A stretch of DNA of 20,840 bases from an uncultured Lachnospiraceae bacterium (GTDB lineage Bacteria; Bacillota; Clostridia; Lachnospirales; Lachnospiraceae): the NCBI GenBank assembly GCA_958426095.1, contig CATZYB010000018.1, forward strand, positions 1 to 20,840, read 5' to 3'. The position numbers were made by a program, and so were the translations under genes. This document shows positions 13,510 to 20,460 of the stretch, in pieces. Numbering within the stretch: the first letter of the stretch is position 1; the number at the start of each line of letters is the position of its first letter. The notes beneath the pieces were generated by a model that did not search any database, was not told where the DNA came from, and saw only the letters and a list, made by a program, of their open reading frames with translations.

Positions 13510-14382
13510 TTACAATTGACGGAAGGTATCCGGACGGAAAGCCCGGCTTTTTACGGCCCGGTCGATCTGTTCAAGAAGCATCGGAATGTCCTTGTTGAAA
13601 GTACCGGCCAGCGGAATATAATTAGAAGCATGGTTTGCACGGAATACAGTGCCTTCGCTGTCAATATTCTGAAGGAAAAGGGTCATTTCCTTAAAAATGG
13701 CGTCCGGTCCTTCCAGAGGATGGAATTCTCCGGCCTTCCACTGTTCGTGAAGCGGGGTGCCCGGCTCGATCAGCAGGGTTAAAAGGCTGGCGTATTCCGG
13801 TTTGATCGCAGAGATGACTTTGGCGGATTCTATCGCATGTTCTTCCAGATTTTCGATACCGCCGAGGCCGGAAATCAGCGTGATGGAAGATTTTAAACCG
13901 GCAGCTTTTAATTTCTGACCGGCGGCAATGATTTCGGCCTGGGTCGCGTTTTTCTTAACGGCCTTTAATACTTTATCGGAACCGGATTCAGCGCCCATGT
14001 AGACCATGTCCAGTCCGGCTTTTTGTAATGTTTCCAATTCTTCCGGTGTTTTTGCCAGCACGTCCTTCGGAGCGCCGTAGGCGGTGATCCGGTTCACGGT
14101 CGGCAAAATCTCGTGTATTTTGTCAATAATATAAAGTAAGTCTCTTGTTTTTACAATTAAAGCATCGCCGTCGGCCAGGAATACCCGTTCAATATCAAAC
14201 ATGTAATATTTTTTGGCCATGATCATATCTTCAACCACTTCATCCAGGTCACGGATGCGGAATTTTTTGTCTTTATACATATTACAGAAGGTACATTCGT
14301 TCCGGGCACATCCAATAGTCAATTGAAGAATCAGGCTGCGGGCTTCACTTGGGGGACGGTAAACAATTCCCTCGTATCTCAT
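13510..14382 (-). CDS. Radical SAM protein with CX4CX2C cluster motif
   Basis: A 290-residue radical SAM enzyme. The start is ATG 14382, because AAAGGAG lies 8 bp upstream. The cluster-binding cysteines are C25-x4-C30-x2-C33 (GCARNECTFCNMY), one residue longer than the canonical CX3CX2C; the third Cys is preceded by an aromatic residue as usual. The SAM-binding features follow: FLADGDAL (about 75-82), the YMGAESGSD motif and ITLISGLGG. Radical SAM proteins cleave S-adenosylmethionine with a [4Fe-4S] cluster to start radical chemistry. I recall close clostridial proteins with the same spacing, all of unknown reaction. It is monocistronic and divergent from another radical SAM gene. No partner or substrate gene is evident nearby. 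Confidence 0.88.
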   Translation of the reverse strand: MRYEGIVYRPPSEARSLILQLTIGCARNECTFCNMYKDKKFRIRDLDEVVEDMIMAKKYYMFDIERVFLADGDALIVKTRDLLYIIDKIHEILPTVNRITAYGAPKDVLAKTPEELETLQKAGLDMVYMGAESGSDKVLKAVKKNATQAEIIAAGQKLKAAGLKSSITLISGLGGIENLEEHAIESAKVISAIKPEYASLLTLLIEPGTPLHEQWKAGEFHPLEGPDAIFKEMTLFLQNIDSEGTVFRANHASNYIPLAGTFNKDIPMLLEQIDRAVKSRAFRPDTFRQL

Positions 14383-14397
14383 AATAAAACTCCTTTC

Positions 14398-14430
14398 CAA
14401 ACTATTTACACGGAATAGTTTGCATGCAAA
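14398..14430 (-). promoter_or_regulatory. Overlapping dyads in the leader of the radical SAM gene
   Basis: CAAACTATT (14398-14406) and AATAGTTTG (14414-14422) form a perfect 9-bp inverted repeat with a 7-nt loop, ending two bases from the AAAGGAG ribosome binding site. Its right arm overlaps a perfect 12-bp palindrome, TTTGCATGCAAA (14419-14430). On the transcript, the two structures share bases and may exclude each other. This could be an operator pair or an RNA switch; unproven. Confidence 0.5.
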
Positions 14431-14446
14431 TCATTTTTTGCGTATT

Positions 14447-14455
14447 AGTATAGCA
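14447..14455 (-). promoter_or_regulatory. Extended -10 promoter of the radical SAM gene
   Basis: Read on the minus strand, TGCTATACT is a TGn-extended -10 with a good TATACT hexamer. No clear -35 is present, which is normal for extended -10 promoters. The leader would be about 60 nt and include the overlapping dyads. Confidence 0.45.
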
Positions 14456-14468
14456 CACTTTCCCCAAT

Positions 14469-14498
14469 TTGGCTATTGACTATTTAAAAGAATATAGT
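14469..14498 (+). promoter_or_regulatory. Possible promoter of the long plus-strand gene run
   Basis: TTGGCT (14469-14474) and TATAGT (14493-14498) have an 18-bp spacer. TTGACT at 14476 is a better -35 but has no -10 at proper distance. This would drive transcription from 14533 onward; moderate support. Confidence 0.35.
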
Positions 14499-14532
14499 AA
14501 GGTAATTAATAAAGGATTTTTTAGGTGAAAAA

Positions 14533-16299
14533 ATGAAAGTACTTTTAACTGCAATAAATGCAAAATATATTCATTCAAATCTGGCTGTTTACAGCTTGAA
14601 GGCGAATTGTGGAAGCTATGAGCCTCAGGTAAAACTGATGGAATATTCTATTAATCAATATCCGGAAGAGATTTTTCAAAGTCTGTATCGGGAAAAGGCG
14701 AATATTATCTGTTTTTCCTGTTATATATGGAATATCGGGATCGTGGAACAGGTGGCCGGGTGGCTGAAACAGGTCATGCCCGGGATAAAAATCTGGCTTG
14801 GCGGTCCGGAAGTTTCTTTTGATGTGGATGAGCGGCTGAAAAATTGGAATTTTATTGACGGCATCATGTACGGGGAGGGGGAAGATACTTTCCGGGAAAT
14901 GATGGCCTGCTGGAATGGTGAAAAAAATGTCGAAGAGGTACTGGGAATTGGTCACCGGCACATGGACGGCAAAGTGCATGTCCATTTTCCGAGAGATTTT
15001 GTCAATATGAGTCAATTGAATTTCGTCTATACGCAGCCGGAGGATTTTAAGAATAAAATCATCTATTATGAGACGAGCCGGGGATGTCCTTTTCAGTGCA
15101 GCTATTGTCTTTCTTCAGTGGAGAAAAAGGTACGCTTTCGGGACCTGGATCTGGTAAAAAAGGAACTGCAGCAATTTATCGATTGGGAGATACTTCAGGT
15201 TAAATTTGTGGACCGCACTTTTAACTGCCGACGGGAACACTCTATGGAAATTTTAAAATATATTAAGGCTCACGATAAGGGGAAGACGAATTTTCATTTT
15301 GAGATAACTGCGGATTTATTGACAGAGGAAGAAATTGATTTTATGGCCGGACTTCGGCCTGGACTGATCCAGCTAGAAATTGGTGTTCAATCGACGAATC
15401 CGGCAACGATTAAGGAAATTCGTCGAAATGTGTCTTTTGAGAAACTTAAAGGGATTGTCATGCGGATTCATGAAGGAAAAAATATCCACCAGCATCTGGA
15501 TTTGATCGCAGGACTTCCTTTTGAGGATTTAGAACGGTTCAAAGAATCCTTTAATGATGTTTATGCCCTGAAACCGGAACAGTTTCAGCTTGGATTTTTG
15601 AAGGTGCTGAAAGGTTCCTATATGCGGGAAAAGGCGGAAGATTATGGTCTGGTATATCAGCCGGAGCCGCCTTATGAGGTGATGGCCACACATTGGCTTT
15701 CTTATGATGATATTCTTATTTTAAAGGCTGTGGAAGAGATGGTGGAGGTTTATTACAACAGCCGTCAGTTTGAAAACAGTCTGGACTGGCTGGAACAGTA
15801 TTTTCCATCGGCTTTTGCCATGTATGAGACGCTGGCCCGGTATTATGAAGCAAGGGGACTAAACGGCATCAGTCATTCGCGGATGGCCAGATATGAAATT
15901 CTGCTTGATTTTGTTAAGGAAAACCTAAATATAGAAGAAACAGGTATTTTTACTCAGATTCTAACCTATGATTTATATTTGAGGGAAAATGTGAAAAGTC
16001 GGCCGTCCTGGGCGGGCAGCCAGGATTTGTACAAAACCATGTATGTGGAATTTTTCAAAAACGAAGAAAACCGGGCGCGGTATTTTTCAGGATATGAGGG
16101 GTATACGACGAAACAGATTCAGCGCATGACTCATATCGAGCATTTTACAAAGGATATCCGGGCGGCGGTGGCCGGAGAGAAGGAGACGGACGGCGATGTC
16201 TTTGTCTGGTTTGATTATCTGAACCGAGATCCATTGACCTATAAAAGCCGGACCGTTGAGGTGAAAATAGATGAAGCTGACAAAGAAACAAAGAGTTGA
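14533..16299 (+). CDS. B12-binding domain radical SAM protein with C-terminal DUF4080
   Basis: A 588-residue protein of three parts. Residues 1-140 resemble a cobalamin-binding Rossmann domain (MKVLLTAINAKYIHSNLAVY, IWLGGPEVSF, YGEGEDTF), though the classical DxHxxG motif is not evident. Residues about 175-390 are the radical SAM domain with canonical C185-x3-C189-x2-C192 (RGCPFQCSYC), FVDRTFN and LEIGVQSTNP motifs. The rest, with DWLEQYFPSAFAMYETLARYY, matches the DUF4080 extension. Members of this class are B12-dependent methyltransferases or methylthiotransferase-like enzymes; the substrate here is unknown. AGGTGA lies 5 bp before the ATG. It overlaps the next gene (nth) by 29 bp, implying coupled translation. 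Confidence 0.92.
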   Translation: MKVLLTAINAKYIHSNLAVYSLKANCGSYEPQVKLMEYSINQYPEEIFQSLYREKANIICFSCYIWNIGIVEQVAGWLKQVMPGIKIWLGGPEVSFDVDERLKNWNFIDGIMYGEGEDTFREMMACWNGEKNVEEVLGIGHRHMDGKVHVHFPRDFVNMSQLNFVYTQPEDFKNKIIYYETSRGCPFQCSYCLSSVEKKVRFRDLDLVKKELQQFIDWEILQVKFVDRTFNCRREHSMEILKYIKAHDKGKTNFHFEITADLLTEEEIDFMAGLRPGLIQLEIGVQSTNPATIKEIRRNVSFEKLKGIVMRIHEGKNIHQHLDLIAGLPFEDLERFKESFNDVYALKPEQFQLGFLKVLKGSYMREKAEDYGLVYQPEPPYEVMATHWLSYDDILILKAVEEMVEVYYNSRQFENSLDWLEQYFPSAFAMYETLARYYEARGLNGISHSRMARYEILLDFVKENLNIEETGIFTQILTYDLYLRENVKSRPSWAGSQDLYKTMYVEFFKNEENRARYFSGYEGYTTKQIQRMTHIEHFTKDIRAAVAGEKETDGDVFVWFDYLNRDPLTYKSRTVEVKIDEADKETKS

Positions 16300-16911
16300 A
16301 AAAGTCCTGAGTTTACTGGATGAACATTATGGGACAGAAAAAATTTGTTATTTAAATCATGAAAGTCCGTGGCAGCTTTTGATCGCGGTGATTTTAAGCG
16401 CTCAATGTACGGATGCCCGGGTAAATATTGTGACCGGACCGCTGTTTGCGCGTTATCCCGATGCGGCAGCTCTGGCGGACGCCGATATTGACGAGGTGGA
16501 GGAACTGATACATTCGGTGGGATTTTATAAAAATAAAGCCCGGAACATTGTATTGGCCTCCCGGAAAATCGTCCAGGAGTTTGGCGGGAAGGTGCCGGAA
16601 ACTTTGGAAGAGCTGACGTCTCTGGCCGGAGTTGGACGTAAGACGGCGAATGTGATCCTGGGAAATATTTACGATGAACCGAGTATCGTGGTAGATACCC
16701 ATGTGAAACGGATTTCGAAAAAACTTGGATTTACAAAAGAGACTGACCCGGAAAGAGTGGAATATGCCTTGATGAAGGTGCTCCGAAGGATCACTGGATC
16801 ATGTATAATATACAGATCATCACCCTGGGAAGGCAGATATGCACGGCACGAAGTCCAAAATGCGGCGAGTGTTTTTTAAGAGACTATTGTCCGTCCTGTG
16901 AGGTGAAATAA
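16271..16911 (+). pseudogene. nth: Endonuclease III with a 1-nt frameshift before the Fe-S cluster motif
   Basis: Residues 1-171 are normal endonuclease III, a DNA glycosylase/AP lyase of base-excision repair acting on oxidised pyrimidines. The helix-hairpin-helix is LAGVGRKTANV with catalytic K124, and D142 lies in VDTHV. After L171 the frame shifts and the open frame ends at 16879 with an unrelated tail. Adding one base near 16781-16784 (CC for an expected CCC) restores PKDHWIMYNIQ and a tail to a TAA at 16909-16911, 213 residues in all (E. coli Nth has 211). That tail carries C191-x6-C198-x2-C201-x5-C207, the [4Fe-4S] motif with E. coli spacing. The restored stop overlaps the next ATG (TAATG), a normal operon junction. 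The truncated protein would lack the cluster. A sequencing or assembly error is equally possible. Confidence 0.88.
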
Positions 16912-17651
16912 TGGTAAATTCTTATGTATGTTTTGATCTGGAGACGACGGGGCTTTCACCAGAGAAGGACGAGATTATCGAAATTGGCGCCGTCAAGGTC
17001 GAAGAGGGGAAGGTGATCGATCGGTTTTCACGGTTTGTGAAGCCGGATAATCCGATCTCACCGATGGTGACTGCATTGACTGGTATCAGTAATGATATGG
17101 TGGCCGGTGCAGGACCGACGGACCGGACAATTTATGATTTTCTTTATTTTTGCGGGGAATACCCGGTGGTTGGACATAATCTGATGTTTGATTATCGGTT
17201 TACATACCGGTATGCAAAGAAATATTATATGGATTTTAAAAATGACGGGCTGGATACATTAAAGATTGCCCGGAAGGTTCTGCCGGACCTGCCGTCAAAA
17301 AGCCTGGAAAACCTGTGTGATCATTATGGTATTGTGAACACTTCGGCTCATCGGGCCTATCATGATGCACTGGCGACGGCGAAGCTGTATCAGACGCTGA
17401 AATATTATTTCGGCGCGTCGGAGGAAAAGCTTTTTACGGCGGCGCCGCTGGTGTGGAAGCAGAAGAAAATCCAGCCGGCGACAAATCGGCAAAAGGAATA
17501 CTTGAAGGAATTGGCAAAATATCATAAAATAGACATTAACAGCGATTTGGAAACTCTGACCCGGAGCGAAGCATCCCGGCTGATCGATAAAATTCTTTTT
17601 CAGTATGGCCGGATGATACGGCAGGGCGGGCCGGGGTCTGTGAGAAAATAA
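16911..17651 (+). CDS. DnaQ-family 3'-5' exonuclease (Pol III epsilon-like)
   Basis: A 246-residue DEDDh exonuclease. Exo I is FDLETTG (D9, E11), Exo II is HNLMFDYRF (D94), and Exo III-epsilon is H147-x4-D152 (HRAYHDA). Together they bind the two catalytic metal ions that remove 3' nucleotides. Residues about 186-240 form a separate small C-terminal domain (PATNRQKEYLKELAKYHKI then TRSEASRLIDKIL), a motif I have seen attached to bacterial exonucleases and helicases but cannot name. It is shorter than PolC and lacks polymerase regions, so it may be a proofreading-like or repair exonuclease. Its ATG shares one base with the restored nth stop codon, and GAGGTG precedes it, linking it to DNA repair. 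Confidence 0.9.
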   Translation: MVNSYVCFDLETTGLSPEKDEIIEIGAVKVEEGKVIDRFSRFVKPDNPISPMVTALTGISNDMVAGAGPTDRTIYDFLYFCGEYPVVGHNLMFDYRFTYRYAKKYYMDFKNDGLDTLKIARKVLPDLPSKSLENLCDHYGIVNTSAHRAYHDALATAKLYQTLKYYFGASEEKLFTAAPLVWKQKKIQPATNRQKEYLKELAKYHKIDINSDLETLTRSEASRLIDKILFQYGRMIRQGGPGSVRK

Positions 17652-17665
17652 GGAGTGAATAGAAC

Positions 17666-17758
17666 ATGAATCGTAAAACACGGACGATCGTTTCAAGAGT
17701 CATTGTTATATTGTTAGTTATAGCAATGGTGGCTGGAATTTTAGTTTCATTTTTATAA
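17666..17758 (+). CDS. Small 30-residue single-pass membrane peptide
   Basis: An ORF of 30 codons, ATG to TAA, with AAGGAG 10 bp upstream. It has a basic N-terminus (MNRKTRTIVSR) followed by one hydrophobic helix of about 18 residues (VIVILLVIAMVAGILVSFL), the profile of a small inner-membrane peptide with the N-terminus in the cytoplasm. It sits 14 bp after the exonuclease stop and 19 bp before the next gene start, filling the gap neatly. Similar tiny peptides recur in Lachnospiraceae genomes as far as I recall, but I know no function. A leaderless secreted peptide or spurious ORF cannot be ruled out. Confidence 0.6.
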   Translation: MNRKTRTIVSRVIVILLVIAMVAGILVSFL

Positions 17759-17777
17759 ACGTTAAGGAGCTTTTAAC

Positions 17778-18764
17778 ATGAAGATTGGTAAAGTACCGGA
17801 GAATGTTTTAAAACGCTCGGTATTTAAACAGATAAAATTAAAAAGAGACGAAGTTTTGATCCATCCGGGGGTAGGTGAAGACTGTTCCGTGTTGGAACTT
17901 GCGCCGGGGGAAGTATTTGTTCTTTCTACAGATCCGATCACGGGGGCGGCTTCGGATATCGGTACTCTGGCCGTCCATGTGACGGCCAACGATCTGGCCT
18001 CGGCGGGGGCTGAACCGGTGGGGATACTTTTGTCCATACTTTTGCCGCAAGACGCCGAGGAGGCTGATTTGAAATCTCTGATGCGGGAGATCGAATCGGC
18101 CTGTGAACCATTAAATATAGAAATTATCGGAGGTCATACCGAAGTGACAGCGGTGGTCAATCAACCGGTGGTTACGGTAACGGGCGTTGGAAAAGTGAAA
18201 AAGGATGCAGTCATTTTCACAAAAGGCGCCCGGCCGGGTCAGGATATTGTTGTGACCAAATGGGTTGGACTGGAAGGCACTTCCATCATCGCATCTGCCA
18301 AAGAAGCGGAACTTCGTGAGCATTACAGTGAGGCGTTTGCGGATCGGGCCAAAGGCTTCATCCAGTATATATCCGTAGTCAGGGAGGCATTGCTTGCCAG
18401 AGACTTCGGTGTTTCGGCCATGCACGATATTACGGAGGGCGGAGTTTTCGGCGCCCTTTGGGAAGTGGCGGCTGCAGGCAATGTGGGTCTTACGGTAGAT
18501 TTGAAAAAGGTTCCGCTGAAACAGGAGACGGTGGAAATTTGTGAGTTTTTTGATTTAAATCCGTATCAGCTTATTTCCAGCGGGTCCATGCTTATCGCCT
18601 GTGATAAGGGACATGATTTGGTGGAGCTTTTGAAAAAAGAAGGTATCCACAGTGCGGTCATCGGTAAGTTTACAGATAATAACGATAAAGTCATTATTTA
18701 TGACGAGGGCGAGACACGTTATCTGGAACCGCCGAAAACGGATGAATTATATAATATCATATAG
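17778..18764 (+). CDS. AIR synthase-related (PurM/HypE/ThiL-fold) protein
   Basis: A 328-residue protein of the PurM fold. The N-terminal domain has the ATP/metal site motifs HPGVGEDCSVLEL (about 29-41), STDPITG (50-56) and HVTANDLASAGAEPVG (67-82); the C-terminal domain carries HDITEGGVFGALWEVA. Domain order and HDITEGG fit hydrogenase maturation factor HypE, which converts a carbamoyl group to cyanide, but the C-terminus lacks the HypE Pro-Arg-Ile-Cys end, reading TDELYNII. No other hyp genes are nearby. This is therefore better called an AIR synthase-related protein with an ATP-dependent reaction unknown. AAGGAG lies 10 bp before ATG; it is part of the dense plus-strand gene run. Confidence 0.85.
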   Translation: MKIGKVPENVLKRSVFKQIKLKRDEVLIHPGVGEDCSVLELAPGEVFVLSTDPITGAASDIGTLAVHVTANDLASAGAEPVGILLSILLPQDAEEADLKSLMREIESACEPLNIEIIGGHTEVTAVVNQPVVTVTGVGKVKKDAVIFTKGARPGQDIVVTKWVGLEGTSIIASAKEAELREHYSEAFADRAKGFIQYISVVREALLARDFGVSAMHDITEGGVFGALWEVAAAGNVGLTVDLKKVPLKQETVEICEFFDLNPYQLISSGSMLIACDKGHDLVELLKKEGIHSAVIGKFTDNNDKVIIYDEGETRYLEPPKTDELYNII

Positions 18765-18787
18765 ATTTTCTTGGAGGATTAGTAAAA

Positions 18788-19279
18788 ATGAGTGAATTAA
18801 AAGAAAAGATTTTAGCCATTATGGAGAAGAACAGTAAGGTCAGCGTGGAGGATTTAGCTGTTCTTTTGGGAGATACAGAGGATAATGTATCCAGAGCGAT
18901 TTATGAAATGGAACAGGATAAGATTATTTGTGGATATCACACCCTGATCAACTGGAATAAAGTGAATAACGAGAAGGTTATTGCCATGATCGAAGTTCGG
19001 GTAACACCGCAGCGGGGACAGGGATTTGACCGGATCGCAGAGAGAATTTACAATTTCAGCGAGGTGAATTCGGTGTATTTGATTTCCGGTGGATTTGACC
19101 TGATGGTCATGCTGGAAGGAAAGACTTTACAGGAGGTTGCCATGTTTGTTTCGGATAAGCTGTCTCCTCTGGATTCCGTACTCAGTACAGCGACCCATTT
19201 TGTACTGAAAAAATACAAAGAACACGGGACGATTTTTGTTTCCCAGAGCCCTCGTGAAAGGATGTTGATTACACCGTGA
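18788..19279 (+). CDS. Lrp/AsnC-family transcriptional regulator
   Basis: A 163-residue regulator. Residues about 5-55 form the helix-turn-helix (ILAIMEKNSKVSVEDLAVLLGDTEDNVSRAIYEME) and about 65-145 the RAM/AsnC ligand-binding domain (VIAMIEVRVTPQRGQGFDRIAERI, then SGGFDLMVMLEG). Such proteins sense amino acids. GGAGGA precedes ATG. The stop codon overlaps the start of the aminotransferase by 4 bp (GTGA), so both are made together and the regulator probably responds to a substrate or product of that enzyme. Confidence 0.93.
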   Translation: MSELKEKILAIMEKNSKVSVEDLAVLLGDTEDNVSRAIYEMEQDKIICGYHTLINWNKVNNEKVIAMIEVRVTPQRGQGFDRIAERIYNFSEVNSVYLISGGFDLMVMLEGKTLQEVAMFVSDKLSPLDSVLSTATHFVLKKYKEHGTIFVSQSPRERMLITP

Positions 19280-20460
19280 AAAACATGTTAGCAGAACGTA
19301 CCGTAGGCATCAGGCCCTCCGGTATACGTAAATTTTTTGATTTGGTATCCGAGATGGATGACCCGGATGTTATCTCTCTCGGTGTTGGCGAGCCGGATTT
19401 TGATACGCCGTGGCATATTCGGGAGGAAGGCATCTATTCGCTGGAACGGGGACGGACTTTTTATACGTCCAATTCCGGGCTGAAAGATTTGAGAAATGAA
19501 ATCTGCAACTATCTGAAACGAATGTATCAGGTGGAATATGATCCGGATACAGAGGTCATGGTTACTGTTGGTGGTTCGGAAGCTATTGATATTGGCCTGC
19601 GGGCAGTGCTGAATCCGGGAGATGAGGTCATTATTCCGCAGCCAAGCTACGTTTCTTATGAACCATGTACCATTTTGGCCGGCGGAAAGCCTGTTATTTT
19701 GGAGCTTCAGGAGAAAAATGAGTTTCGTCTGACAAAGGAAGAGCTTCTTGCGGCAATCACACCAAAAACAAAGGTGTTGATCCTGCCGTTTCCAAATAAT
19801 CCGACAGGTTCTGTGCTTCGACGGGAAGATCTGGAAGATATTGCCGGGGTCTGTATTGAAAAAGACATTCTTGTGATGTCTGATGAAATTTACAGCGAAC
19901 TGACCTACGGGGCAAAACATGTAACAATTGCTTCTCTGCCCGGAATGCAGGAGCGTACTATTTTGATCAATGGTTTTTCAAAGGCGTATGCCATGACCGG
20001 ATGGCGTCTCGGTTATGCCTGCGCGCCTCATGTCATTTTGGAACAGATGTTGAAAATTCACCAGTTTGCCATTATGTGTGCGCCGACGACAAGCCAGTAT
20101 GCCGCCGTATCGGCTTTAAAGAACGGGGACAAGGACGTGGAAGAAATGCGGATTTCCTATAATCAGCGTCGTCGTTTCCTCGTGCATACATTCCGTAAGA
20201 TGGGGTTGAAGTGTTTTGAACCTTTCGGAGCTTTCTATGTATTTCCAAGTATCAAGGAACTTGGAATGACTTCGGATGAATTTGCAATGGAGCTTTTAAA
20301 CCGGGAAAAGGTGGCTGTCGTTCCGGGAACGGCTTTCGGTGACTGCGGCGAAGGCTTCCTGCGTATTTCTTACGCCTATTCATTGGATGAGTTGAAACAT
20401 GCGACGGATCGCATTGCCCGGTTTGTTGCGGAAATTCGTAAAGAAAAAGGACTGATTTAG
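19276..20460 (+). CDS. PLP-dependent class I/II aminotransferase
   Basis: A 394-residue fold-type I aminotransferase of the aspartate/aromatic/alanine subgroup. Visible are SLGVGEPDFDTP (34-45), the YTSNSGLKDLR substrate-phosphate region, N175 (PFPNNPTG), D203 (MSDEIY, pyridine nitrogen), Y206, the Schiff-base lysine K236 (GFSKAYAMTGWRLGY) and the carboxylate-binding Arg in FLRISYA. It transfers amino groups between amino acids and 2-oxo acids. The start is taken as GTG 19276, within the GTGA overlap with the Lrp gene; ATG 19285 is an alternative. It is co-transcribed with the Lrp regulator upstream and TrmL downstream (no gap). The exact substrate cannot be set from sequence. Confidence 0.92.
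   Translation: MKNMLAERTVGIRPSGIRKFFDLVSEMDDPDVISLGVGEPDFDTPWHIREEGIYSLERGRTFYTSNSGLKDLRNEICNYLKRMYQVEYDPDTEVMVTVGGSEAIDIGLRAVLNPGDEVIIPQPSYVSYEPCTILAGGKPVILELQEKNEFRLTKEELLAAITPKTKVLILPFPNNPTGSVLRREDLEDIAGVCIEKDILVMSDEIYSELTYGAKHVTIASLPGMQERTILINGFSKAYAMTGWRLGYACAPHVILEQMLKIHQFAIMCAPTTSQYAAVSALKNGDKDVEEMRISYNQRRRFLVHTFRKMGLKCFEPFGAFYVFPSIKELGMTSDEFAMELLNREKVAVVPGTAFGDCGEGFLRISYAYSLDELKHATDRIARFVAEIRKEKGLI

Noticed and set aside
19288..19920. 210-codon minus-strand open frame
   Set aside because: Antisense to the aminotransferase active-site region; translation has no domain character.
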